Below, piece by piece: positions 54,220 through 60,929 of a stretch of 64,000 nt of DNA. Numbering within the stretch: the first letter of the stretch is position 1; each line of letters starts with the position of its first letter. Both the position numbers and the translations under genes were made by a program. The stretch spans positions 186,001-250,000 of the forward strand of contig CANMKS010000001.1 of assembly GCA_947498645.1 (NCBI GenBank), written 5' to 3'. This DNA is from an uncultured Paracoccaceae bacterium (GTDB taxonomy: Bacteria; Pseudomonadota; Alphaproteobacteria; Rhodobacterales; Rhodobacteraceae). The notes beneath the pieces were generated by a model, which saw only the letters and a program-made list of their open reading frames with translations, was not told where the DNA came from and did not search any database.

Positions 54220-55068
54220 ATGACCGACAGCCTTGCCCTTCTAGGCGTCAAAGGTGGCCCGGCCATTCGGCCCGGTTCAAACATGCCTACGTCGATGTTG
54301 CTACAATTAGCGGGCAAGACGATCCTGATTGATGCTGGCCTCGGGGTCACGCGAGGGATCTGTGATCAAGGCATCGCCCTGACGCAGATCGACCTGATCG
54401 TGATCACCCATTTGCACTCTGATCACTACCTCGAGCTTGGTCCCTATTTCCATACCGCTTGGACGGCAGGGTTGAACCGCACGATCCCGGTGATCGGACC
54501 CAATGGGCTTGATGCCTATTGGCGCGGGTTTCAGGACAGTATGGCGTTTGATATCAACCTGCGGATCCGGGATGAGGGACGCTGCGATTTTGACAGCCTT
54601 GCCGACATACAAATCATCGCAGACACGATGACCATTGATGACATCACGTTGCGCACGATGCGCAATCTGCACCCGCCAATCACCGATACCTTCGCCCTGC
54701 GGTTCGAGGCGGGCGACAAGGCGGTCGTGCTGTCCGGTGATACGGCCTACATGGACGAAATGGCCACCTTTGCAAAAGGGGCCGATCTGCTAGTGCACGA
54801 AGCGATGCTGCGCGATGGGGTCGAGGCGCTATGCGCGCGCATGACCAATGGCGATGAACGGCTGCGCACGCACATCCTGCGCAGCCATACGGACGCCGTC
54901 GATGTGGGGCGGATCGCGCGGGATGCCGGGGTCAGACAGCTGGCGCTCAATCACATGGTGCCCGACGGCGACCCCGATTTTACCGACCAGCATTGGACAG
55001 ACGCGGTGCTACAGCATTGGGACGGTCCATTCCATCTGGGCAAGGATGGGATGCGCATCACACTCTGA
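54220..55068 (+). CDS. MBL-fold metallo-hydrolase
   Basis: A 282-residue metallo-beta-lactamase-fold protein. The zinc motif is THLHSDHYLELGPY, with VVLSGDTAYM and LNHMVPDGDP giving later metal ligands. The layout resembles RNase Z or arylsulfatase-like members, but no RNase Z-specific exosite is clear. The start at 54220 follows CAGAGGA; the ORF track's longer version runs over the preceding terminator. A VOC-family gene follows after 11 nt. Confidence 0.85.
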   Translation: MTDSLALLGVKGGPAIRPGSNMPTSMLLQLAGKTILIDAGLGVTRGICDQGIALTQIDLIVITHLHSDHYLELGPYFHTAWTAGLNRTIPVIGPNGLDAYWRGFQDSMAFDINLRIRDEGRCDFDSLADIQIIADTMTIDDITLRTMRNLHPPITDTFALRFEAGDKAVVLSGDTAYMDEMATFAKGADLLVHEAMLRDGVEALCARMTNGDERLRTHILRSHTDAVDVGRIARDAGVRQLALNHMVPDGDPDFTDQHWTDAVLQHWDGPFHLGKDGMRITL

Positions 55069-55079
55069 CGGAGGCGACA

Positions 55080-55451
55080 ATGACAAAGGTTCTGGGAATT
55101 GGCGGCATTTTCTTTCGGGCGAAAGACCCGGCAGCACTTGGGCTCTGGTACGAGGAAACCTTTGGCATCGCCAAAATCACAGACAGCTATGATGACCCGG
55201 CCTGGACTCAAGAGGCAGGCACAACGGTCTTTGCCCCCTTCAAACAGGACACCACTTATTTCGGTCGTCCAGAGCAGCAATGGATGATCAATTTTCGGGT
55301 CGCTGACCTTGACGCAACAGTTGCGGCTCTGCGCGCTGCCGGGGTCGCGGTGGATGTCTCGCCAGAACGCGCACCCAATGGGCGCTTTGCACATCTCAAA
55401 GACCCCGAGGGAAACCCCATCGAGTTGTGGCAGGAAATGCCACCGCCCTGA
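55080..55451 (+). CDS. VOC family (glyoxalase-like) protein
   Basis: A 123-residue single-module vicinal-oxygen-chelate protein. GIFFRAKDPAALGLWYEETFGI begins the fold, and GRFAHLKDPEGNPIELWQ closes it with the usual Glu metal ligand; INFRVADLDATVAALRAAG lies between. The substrate is unknown. GGAGG precedes the ATG at 55080. Probably co-transcribed with the MBL-fold gene. Confidence 0.85.
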   Translation: MTKVLGIGGIFFRAKDPAALGLWYEETFGIAKITDSYDDPAWTQEAGTTVFAPFKQDTTYFGRPEQQWMINFRVADLDATVAALRAAGVAVDVSPERAPNGRFAHLKDPEGNPIELWQEMPPP

Positions 55452-55515
55452 TTGCCCCTGCGCCCGCGCCTCGCTATCTAGGGCCGAACCTCAATGCGTA
55501 ACGGAGCGTCCCCCT

Positions 55516-57171
55516 ATGGCTGCCAATCAATTCGTCTACTTCATGGACGGCGTGTCCAAAACCTATCCCGGCGGAAAAAAGGTGTTCGAAAACATCCGCC
55601 TGAATTTCTTGCCTGGCGTGAAAATCGGCGTCGTCGGCGTGAACGGCACCGGTAAATCCACGCTGATGCGGATCATGGCAGGCCAGGACAAGGATTTCGC
55701 GGGAGAAGCATGGGCGGCCGAAGGCGCGCGCGTGGGCTATCTGCCGCAGGAACCCGAACTGGACCCCAATCTGACAGTGCGTGAAAACGTCATGTTGGGC
55801 GTGGCCGACAAAAAGGCGATCCTCGACCGCTACAACGAAGTGGCGATGAACTACTCCGAAGAAACCGCCGATGAGATGGCGCAACTCCAAGACCAGATCG
55901 ACAGCCAGAACCTCTGGGATCTCGACGCACAGATCGACATCAGCATGGAGGCACTGCGCTGCCCGCCCGATGATGCCGACGTCACCACATTGTCCGGTGG
56001 GGAAAAACGCCGCGTTGCACTCTGCCAGTTGTTGCTCGACGCGCCGGACATGTTGCTGCTTGACGAACCGACCAACCACCTGGACGCCGAAACCATCGCC
56101 TGGTTGCAACAGCACCTGATCGACTACAAAGGCACGATCCTGATCGTGACCCACGATCGCTATTTCCTCGATGCGATTACTGGCTGGATTCTGGAACTCG
56201 ACCGTGGCGCCGGCATCCCGCACGAGGGCAACTATTCTTCATGGCTTGAGGCAAAGGCCAAACGGCTGGAGCGTGAGGCGAAGGACGACAAATCCAAACA
56301 GCGCACCCTTGCAAGGGAATTGGAATGGATGCAGCAGGGCGCAAAAGCGCGTCAGGCAAAATCCAAGGCCCGGATCAGCGCCTATAACGACTTGGTTAAC
56401 CAGTCCGAGAAAGAAAAGATAGGCCGCGCCCAGATCATCATCCCCAACGGGCCAAGGCTTGGGTCCAAGGTGATCGAAGTAAACGGCCTGAAAAAAGCCA
56501 TGGGTGACAAACTGCTGATCGAAGACCTGACGTTTGACTTGCCCCCCGGCGGCATCGTCGGCGTGATCGGGCCAAACGGCGCGGGTAAATCCACGCTCTT
56601 TTCGATGCTGACAGGCCAAGCAGAACCTGATGAGGGCAGCGTCGAATACGGTGAAACGGTCAAACTTTCCTACGTCGACCAATCCCGTGACGCGCTGAAC
56701 CCAGACACAACTGTCTGGGAAGAAATCAGCGGCGGCGCTGAAATCATCGAGCTTGGCGATGCGTCGATGAACTCTCGCGCCTATTGCTCGGCGTTCAACT
56801 TCAAGGGCGGCGACCAGCAGAAAAAAGTTGGCCTTCTGTCGGGCGGCGAACGCAACCGTGTGCATATGGCAAAACTGCTGAAATCCGGCGGTAACGTCCT
56901 GCTGCTTGACGAACCGACCAACGACCTTGACGTCGAAACGCTGCGCGCGCTCGAAGACGCGTTGGTCAGCTTTGCGGGCTGTGCTGTGGTCATCAGCCAC
57001 GACCGTTTCTTCCTCGACCGGATCTGTACGCATATCCTGGCATTTGAGGGCGACGCCCATGTGGAATGGTTTCAGGGGGCGTTCACCGACTACGAAGAGG
57101 ACAAAAAATCACGGCTGGGTGCAGATGCGTTGGAGCCAAAACGGATGAAGCACAAGAAGTTCGTGCGATGA
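55516..57171 (+). CDS. ettA: Energy-dependent translational throttle protein EttA (ABC-F)
   Basis: A 551-residue ribosome-associated ABC-F ATPase. It has two ABC domains (GVNGTGKSTLMRIM; GPNGAGKSTLFSML) with LSGGEKRRVAL and LSGGERNRVHM signatures, both followed by DEPTNHLD/DEPTNDLD. The arm and linker region (LEREAKDDKSKQRTLARELEWM) and the C-terminal PKRMKHKKFVR fit EttA. The family senses ATP level at the ribosomal E site. It has no membrane partner. The ORF track's upstream extension covers another gene. Confidence 0.96.
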   Translation: MAANQFVYFMDGVSKTYPGGKKVFENIRLNFLPGVKIGVVGVNGTGKSTLMRIMAGQDKDFAGEAWAAEGARVGYLPQEPELDPNLTVRENVMLGVADKKAILDRYNEVAMNYSEETADEMAQLQDQIDSQNLWDLDAQIDISMEALRCPPDDADVTTLSGGEKRRVALCQLLLDAPDMLLLDEPTNHLDAETIAWLQQHLIDYKGTILIVTHDRYFLDAITGWILELDRGAGIPHEGNYSSWLEAKAKRLEREAKDDKSKQRTLARELEWMQQGAKARQAKSKARISAYNDLVNQSEKEKIGRAQIIIPNGPRLGSKVIEVNGLKKAMGDKLLIEDLTFDLPPGGIVGVIGPNGAGKSTLFSMLTGQAEPDEGSVEYGETVKLSYVDQSRDALNPDTTVWEEISGGAEIIELGDASMNSRAYCSAFNFKGGDQQKKVGLLSGGERNRVHMAKLLKSGGNVLLLDEPTNDLDVETLRALEDALVSFAGCAVVISHDRFFLDRICTHILAFEGDAHVEWFQGAFTDYEEDKKSRLGADALEPKRMKHKKFVR

Positions 57172-57536
57172 AACGGATCGTCGTCGCGGTGGGGATCGGG
57201 CTGGTGACGGCCCTGATCTTCTACCTGATCGAACTCACCACACTTGCAGGGGCGCACCCGCGCTGGGTCAACCAGCTATTCTATTCGGGTGCCGGACTGG
57301 GAACGGTCATAGCCGTGATTGCGATCCAATTTGCGTTTGTACCCCGCACAATCGCGCTGAGCTTTCTCGTCATCGCGGCTTATCTGACGGCGGACTACGG
57401 CAAAGCCCGCTTTGCGGCGTCTTTCGCCGAGGACGCGGTTGCCGGGCAGATGTGGTATTTCGGCTGGCACGCGCTCTGCATCGCCATGATCGCACATGTA
57501 ATGTCGAGCACATATGAACTGTTGCGGCCCGCGTAG
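57168..57536 (+). CDS. Small four-helix membrane protein
   Basis: A 122-residue protein with about four predicted membrane helices and no recognised domain. The ATG overlaps the ettA stop by 4 nt (ATGA), so it is co-translated. The stop TAG is the first part of the inverted repeat at 57533-57597, so the last two residues border repeat DNA. Function unknown. Confidence 0.7.
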   Translation: MKRIVVAVGIGLVTALIFYLIELTTLAGAHPRWVNQLFYSGAGLGTVIAVIAIQFAFVPRTIALSFLVIAAYLTADYGKARFAASFAEDAVAGQMWYFGWHALCIAMIAHVMSSTYELLRPA

Positions 57537-57597
57537 GGTGGGTAAAACCCACGCGCAACCACGGCCGTCGCAGTGGTGTGGGTTTCACCCACCTTAC
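57533..57597. repeat. 65-bp inverted repeat, copy 2
   Basis: Same structure and length as the copy at 1413-1477: GTAGGGTGGGTAAAACCCAC on the left and GTGGGTTTCACCCACCTTAC on the right, around a different centre. The left arm differs from copy 1 at two bases. Its terminal GTAG supplies the TAG stop of the preceding membrane-protein gene. Confidence 0.85.
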
Positions 57598-57887
57598 TGG
57601 CACATTGAACGCCTTGGGTTCCTTCGCGCGGGGCAATACCGCTTGTGCCATTCCGCAACATCCGGATACATGCGCGCGTCCAACCTAATCAGCCTGCCAT
57701 TTTCATATGCGCCCTAGGCGTTAGGGTAAGGTGCTGCCATTGACAGCCGCCCAAGAGGTCGCCCGTTGCGGTTCGCCGTTCTGCCCACGCGATGCTGACC
57801 AAAGTCCGCCGATCCAGGTCCGTAATGAACTATTCACTTGCTATTCTTCGTGCCAGACCCCATGTGCCAAGAGCAAGCGTTACACAA
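57598..57887. other. Intergenic stretch before the first csp gene, no gene seen
   Basis: Part of a 456-base gene-free stretch (57537-57992) that also holds inverted repeat copy 2 and the csp leader element. Short ORFs in the track here (60-67 codons on either strand) show no recognisable family, ribosome site or domain. The csp promoter must lie in this part or in the leader, but I found no convincing -35/-10 pair. Confidence 0.5.
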
Positions 57888-57926
57888 CTCGACCACTGTT
57901 TTCCCTTTCGGCTGCAGTCTCTCGAT
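57888..57926 (+). promoter_or_regulatory. Conserved csp leader hairpin, copy 1
   Basis: CTCGA-CC-ACTG pairs with CAGT-CTC-TCGAT around a 16-nt pyrimidine-rich loop containing CCCT and CGG. It lies 66 nt before the ATG of the first csp gene. The same element, with the same internal loop (CC opposite CTC), occurs upstream of the second csp gene. Confidence 0.65.
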
Positions 57927-57992
57927 TTTGACACTGACGACGCCAAGCTGTCGCAATCTCGCGGACAGCATTGATACTAAAGGAAAAACACG

Positions 57993-58199
57993 ATGGCTAC
58001 TGGCACCGTGAAATGGTTCAACGCAACTAAAGGCTTCGGCTTTATCGCTCCTGATGGCGGCGCGAAGGACGTATTCGTCCACATCTCCGCTGTTGAGCGT
58101 TCTGGCCTGACAGGTCTGCAGGACGACCAAAAGGTAACATTCGACATTGAAGCTGGCCGTGACGGCCGCGAATCTGCGGTGAACCTGGCACTGGCATAA
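57993..58199 (+). CDS. Cold-shock protein, CspA family (copy 1)
   Basis: A 68-residue single cold-shock domain. [29 protein letters not shown] carries both RNA-binding motifs (KGFGFI and VFVHIS). It binds single-stranded RNA and DNA and is thought to melt mRNA structure. AAAGGA precedes the ATG. The leader contains a conserved hairpin shared with copy 2, 237 bp downstream. The two proteins are about 85% alike by eye. Confidence 0.96.
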   Translation: MATGTVKWFNATKGFGFIAPDGGAKDVFVHISAVERSGLTGLQDDQKVTFDIEAGRDGRESAVNLALA

Positions 58200-58288
58200 G
58201 CTTGCCAAAATACGAACGTGGCGCGCGGAAATCCGCGCGGCACACTTTCCAGATTGTTAACGATCCGGACGCCAACTCTTCCGACAGC

Positions 58289-58318
58289 TTGAATTTGTTG
58301 CCAAATGTGGCATAATAT
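58289..58318 (+). promoter_or_regulatory. Promoter of the second csp gene
   Basis: TTGAAT and TAATAT are separated by 18 nt. Transcription would start near 58325, about 11 nt before the conserved leader hairpin, giving a leader of about 110 nt. Confidence 0.55.
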
Positions 58319-58335
58319 TTGAGCGACGTTAATCT

Positions 58336-58373
58336 ATCGACCACTGTCTCCCTACCCGGCCCAGTCTCTCGAT
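58336..58373 (+). promoter_or_regulatory. Conserved csp leader hairpin, copy 2
   Basis: ATCGA-CC-ACTG pairs with CAGT-CTC-TCGAT around a 15-nt loop with CCCT and CCGG. It lies 62 nt before the ATG, nearly the same place as copy 1. The outer pair C/T in copy 1 becomes A-T here, so the stem gains a pair. Confidence 0.65.
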
Positions 58374-58435
58374 CACGTTTGACTGCGCCAGGCCGCTGCA
58401 CTCCCGCGAGCGGAATATATAAGGAAGACAAGGAC

Positions 58436-58645
58436 ATGGCTTCAGGCACTGTCAAATGGTTCAACACCACCAAAGGGTATGGCTTTATCGCACCGGATGG
58501 TGGCTCAAAGGATGTTTTCGTCCATATCTCAGCAGTCGAGCGTTCAGGCCTTACCGGCCTCAAGGACGACCAAAAGGTCAACTTCGACATTGAAGCTGGC
58601 CGTGATGGACGCGAAAGCGCGGTCAATCTGACGCTGGCCGACTAA
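58436..58645 (+). CDS. Cold-shock protein, CspA family (copy 2)
   Basis: A 69-residue cold-shock domain nearly identical in layout to copy 1, with [34 protein letters not shown] and AGGA lie just before the ATG. The ORF track's longer version reads through the leader hairpin and is rejected. It has its own promoter. The pair probably arose by tandem duplication including the leader. Confidence 0.96.
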   Translation: MASGTVKWFNTTKGYGFIAPDGGSKDVFVHISAVERSGLTGLKDDQKVNFDIEAGRDGRESAVNLTLAD

Positions 58646-58693
58646 GGCGAACCATCTGATCGGCGCGATGCATTCGTTTGATTATTCTTGATT

Positions 58694-58720
58694 GGGCGCC
58701 CTTGATTGGGCGCCCAAATT
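58694..58720. terminator. Bidirectional terminator between csp copy 2 and dodecin
   Basis: Two 14-bp tandem repeats TTGATTGGGCGCCC place GGGCGCCC twice around TTGATT, forming an 8-bp stem. AAATTT follows on the plus strand. It serves the convergent csp and dodecin genes. Confidence 0.7.
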
Positions 58721-58722
58721 TG

Positions 58723-58926
58723 TTAGTCCGCTAGGACAAATGTAACCTTCAGAACAACCCGGTATTCGTCAACTTCGCCGTCTTTCACGGTGACCTTCTG
58801 ATCTGCCACCCAGGCACCGCTGATCCCCTTGAGCGTTTTTGAAGCCCGCTTGATCCCGTTTTCGACTGCATCATCGAAAGATTTGGACGAGGATGAGATG
58901 ATTTCTGTGACTTTTGCGACTGACAT
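58723..58926 (-). CDS. Dodecin (flavin-binding protein)
   Basis: A 67-residue dodecin, a small protein that forms a 12-mer storing flavins and sometimes CoA. VAKVTEIISSSSKSFDDAVENGIKRASKTLKGISGAWV includes the flavin-stacking Trp, and KVTVKDGEVDEYRVVLKVTFVL is the C-terminal sheet. AAGGGAG precedes the ATG at 58926; the track's ATG lies upstream of it. Confidence 0.93.
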   Translation of the reverse strand: MSVAKVTEIISSSSKSFDDAVENGIKRASKTLKGISGAWVADQKVTVKDGEVDEYRVVLKVTFVLAD

Positions 58927-58970
58927 GTCGGCTCCCTTCATTGTTATTGGTTACACATCCGAGCCTAGTG

Positions 58971-59552
58971 CTAGGCCGCAGCCCAGTCTACATCATCTGC
59001 TTTCTCGACATGCAGCGCGCCATCAGAGTAGGGTTTCATGAGTCTTTTTGCCGTCTCTTCATTTCCAGTAAGCCATTGATCCACATCACTTTGATCAAGG
59101 ATCACCCCCATGCGATGATGAATGTCGCGGACATCCGCCGAAGGCGGGCATGTTACCGTCGCGACCTGATGCACCTGCACGCCAGCGGGCCCGTTCCAGA
59201 CATCATAGATCGCCGCAAAGCACAGCAATCCACCATCCTTGCGGGTGATCCGCCATGGCTGTTTGCGTCGTTTCTCACCGGTCCATTCGTACCAACCGCT
59301 TGCAGGTACAACTGCCCGTTTCACGTCCACAAAGGCGGATTTGTCAAAGACGGTTTCGGAACGCGCATTCACAATGGTTTCCATCACAGGCCGCCCGCGT
59401 GCGTTGACACGCCCCACCGGGATCAGCCCCCATCGCATGTTTCTTGCCCCTTCGACGGTGAGCGTGATCACATCCTGTCCCGGCGCGATATTCCGCCTTG
59501 GGGGATCAGCCATCCCACCCACATCGTCGGTCAGAAAGAACCGCCCCGGCAT
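58971..59552 (-). CDS. SRAP (SOS-response-associated peptidase-like) protein lacking Cys2
   Basis: A 193-residue protein of the SRAP/YedK/HMCES family, which normally caps abasic sites in single-stranded DNA with Cys2. Conserved features are seen: RRNIAPGQDV, METIVNARSETV (Asn/Arg), ASGWYEW (Glu) and DIHHRMGVIL (His). But the protein starts MPGRFF where the family has MCGRF, so the Cys that forms the thiazolidine link is a Pro. The reading is supported by three differing bases (CCG versus TGC/TGT). Confidence 0.88.
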   Translation of the reverse strand: MPGRFFLTDDVGGMADPPRRNIAPGQDVITLTVEGARNMRWGLIPVGRVNARGRPVMETIVNARSETVFDKSAFVDVKRAVVPASGWYEWTGEKRRKQPWRITRKDGGLLCFAAIYDVWNGPAGVQVHQVATVTCPPSADVRDIHHRMGVILDQSDVDQWLTGNEETAKRLMKPYSDGALHVEKADDVDWAAA

Positions 59553-59554
59553 TG

Positions 59555-60190
59555 CTAGTCCACCGCCTGCACAAGGTTCAGAACCGTTGGTCCTATGGCC
59601 GCGACGATGACGGCAACGCCCTCCTTATTGGGGTGGATGCCGTCGGCTTGCAGGAACTCTGTCATACCTTCCTGCATCCCTGCGGCTGCGCGCAGGCCTG
59701 ACGCAAAGTCAGCATAAAGCGAGATATCATATTTGGTGGCCAGATCAGGATACATCCCTTCAAATTCTTTTTTGTAATCAAGCCCATAGTTGGCCCCCAC
59801 CGAGAGCCCGACCAAGAGCATCTCAACCCCTGCCGCTTCGCCTGCGGCCAGAATACCATCAAGGTTGGCGCGGCTTACCGCAGGGTCCAGTCCACGCAGA
59901 TAGTCATTTCCGCCCAAGGTCACGATCATCGCGTCAACGTCCGGCGTCAGCGTCCAGTTCACACGACTCAGCCCGCCCGCCGTAGTATCGCCAGACACAC
60001 CTGCATTGATCACTTCAACATCGGCACCCTGTGCCTGCAACCAGGCCTCAAGCTGCGGAACAAAACCGTCGCCTTGCGCCAGTCCATACCCGGCTGTCAG
60101 GCTGTCACCCAACGCGGCCACTGTCACTGTTTCCGCCTGCACAGACCCTGCCGTGATCAAAACCGCTGCGATCAGCTTGCTGCTGTGCAA
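59555..60190 (-). CDS. SGNH-fold arylesterase/lysophospholipase (TesA-like)
   Basis: A periplasmic SGNH hydrolase with signal peptide SSKLIAAVLITAGSVQA. Block I is ALGDSLTAGYGL with the catalytic Ser, block III is VTLGGNDYLRG, and block V is DGIHPNKEG with Asp and His. Likely acts on acyl esters. The start is unsure: a TTG at 60190 gives the usual signal length, while an ATG at 60238 would overlap the divergent ABC gene's start codon. SRAP ends 3 nt before it. Confidence 0.88.
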   Translation of the reverse strand: MHSSKLIAAVLITAGSVQAETVTVAALGDSLTAGYGLAQGDGFVPQLEAWLQAQGADVEVINAGVSGDTTAGGLSRVNWTLTPDVDAMIVTLGGNDYLRGLDPAVSRANLDGILAAGEAAGVEMLLVGLSVGANYGLDYKKEFEGMYPDLATKYDISLYADFASGLRAAAGMQEGMTEFLQADGIHPNKEGVAVIVAAIGPTVLNLVQAVD

Positions 60191-60236
60191 AATGGCCCCA
60201 TATGCAAAAGAACGCCAAAAACCAAAGGCCGCCCCC

Positions 60237-60929
60237 ATGACCGACCCCGTTTTTTCCATCACAAACGCCAACCTGTCGCTGGACGGCAACGCCGGGCGTG
60301 TCGATATTCTGCATGACATCACGCTTGATGTGGCGGCGGGGGAAACCTTGGGCCTCGTGGGGCCAAGCGGGTCTGGCAAATCGTCGCTCCTCATGATCAT
60401 GGGCGGGCTGGAACAGGCCACCAGCGGCACGGTCCGGGCATTGGGTCAGGACCTGACGACGATGAACGAGGACCAGCTTGCCCTCTTTCGTAGGGATAAT
60501 ATGGGGGTGGTGTTCCAATCTTTCCACCTGATCCCAACGATGACCGCGTTAGAGAACGTGGCAACCCCACTGGAACTGGCAGGCGCGCGTGATGCATTTG
60601 ACCGGGCCGAAGCCGAGTTGGACGCCACGGGGCTGGCTGATCGCATTGATCACTATCCCAGTCAGATGTCGGGTGGTGAACAGCAGCGTGTGGCCCTCGC
60701 CCGCGCCTCTGCCCCGCGTCCGCGCATCCTGTTGGCCGATGAACCCACCGGCAATCTGGATGAAACCAATGGGCAGGCAATCGTTGATCTGCTGTTCGAC
60801 CTGCGCGATCGGCATGGGGCGACATTGGTCATGGTCACCCACTCGGGCGAATTGGCGAACCGCTGCGACCGTGTCGTCCGGCTGCGCGATGGTCGTATTG
60901 ATGCGCCGATGTCAAAGGCCGCCGAATGA
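60237..60929 (+). CDS. ABC transporter ATP-binding protein (YbbA/LolD-like)
   Basis: A 230-residue ATPase of the MacB/LolD/YbbA group. Walker A is GPSGSGKSSLLMIMGG, the Q-loop is GVVFQSFHLIPTMTALENV, the signature is MSGGEQQRVALARA, and Walker B is ILLADEPTGNLD. It is coupled (ATGA) to a large FtsX-like permease, the YbbA-YbbP arrangement, and sits next to a TesA-like esterase as ybbA does in enterobacteria. Confidence 0.92.
   Translation: MTDPVFSITNANLSLDGNAGRVDILHDITLDVAAGETLGLVGPSGSGKSSLLMIMGGLEQATSGTVRALGQDLTTMNEDQLALFRRDNMGVVFQSFHLIPTMTALENVATPLELAGARDAFDRAEAELDATGLADRIDHYPSQMSGGEQQRVALARASAPRPRILLADEPTGNLDETNGQAIVDLLFDLRDRHGATLVMVTHSGELANRCDRVVRLRDGRIDAPMSKAAE

Noticed and set aside
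57598-57887. Possible remnant gene or tRNA before the first csp gene
   Set aside because: No frame gives a recognisable protein, and I could not fold a cloverleaf by eye.
58319-58435. N-terminal extension of the second cold-shock protein
   Set aside because: It reads through the conserved leader hairpin and has no counterpart in copy 1; the ATG at 58436 has a good ribosome site.
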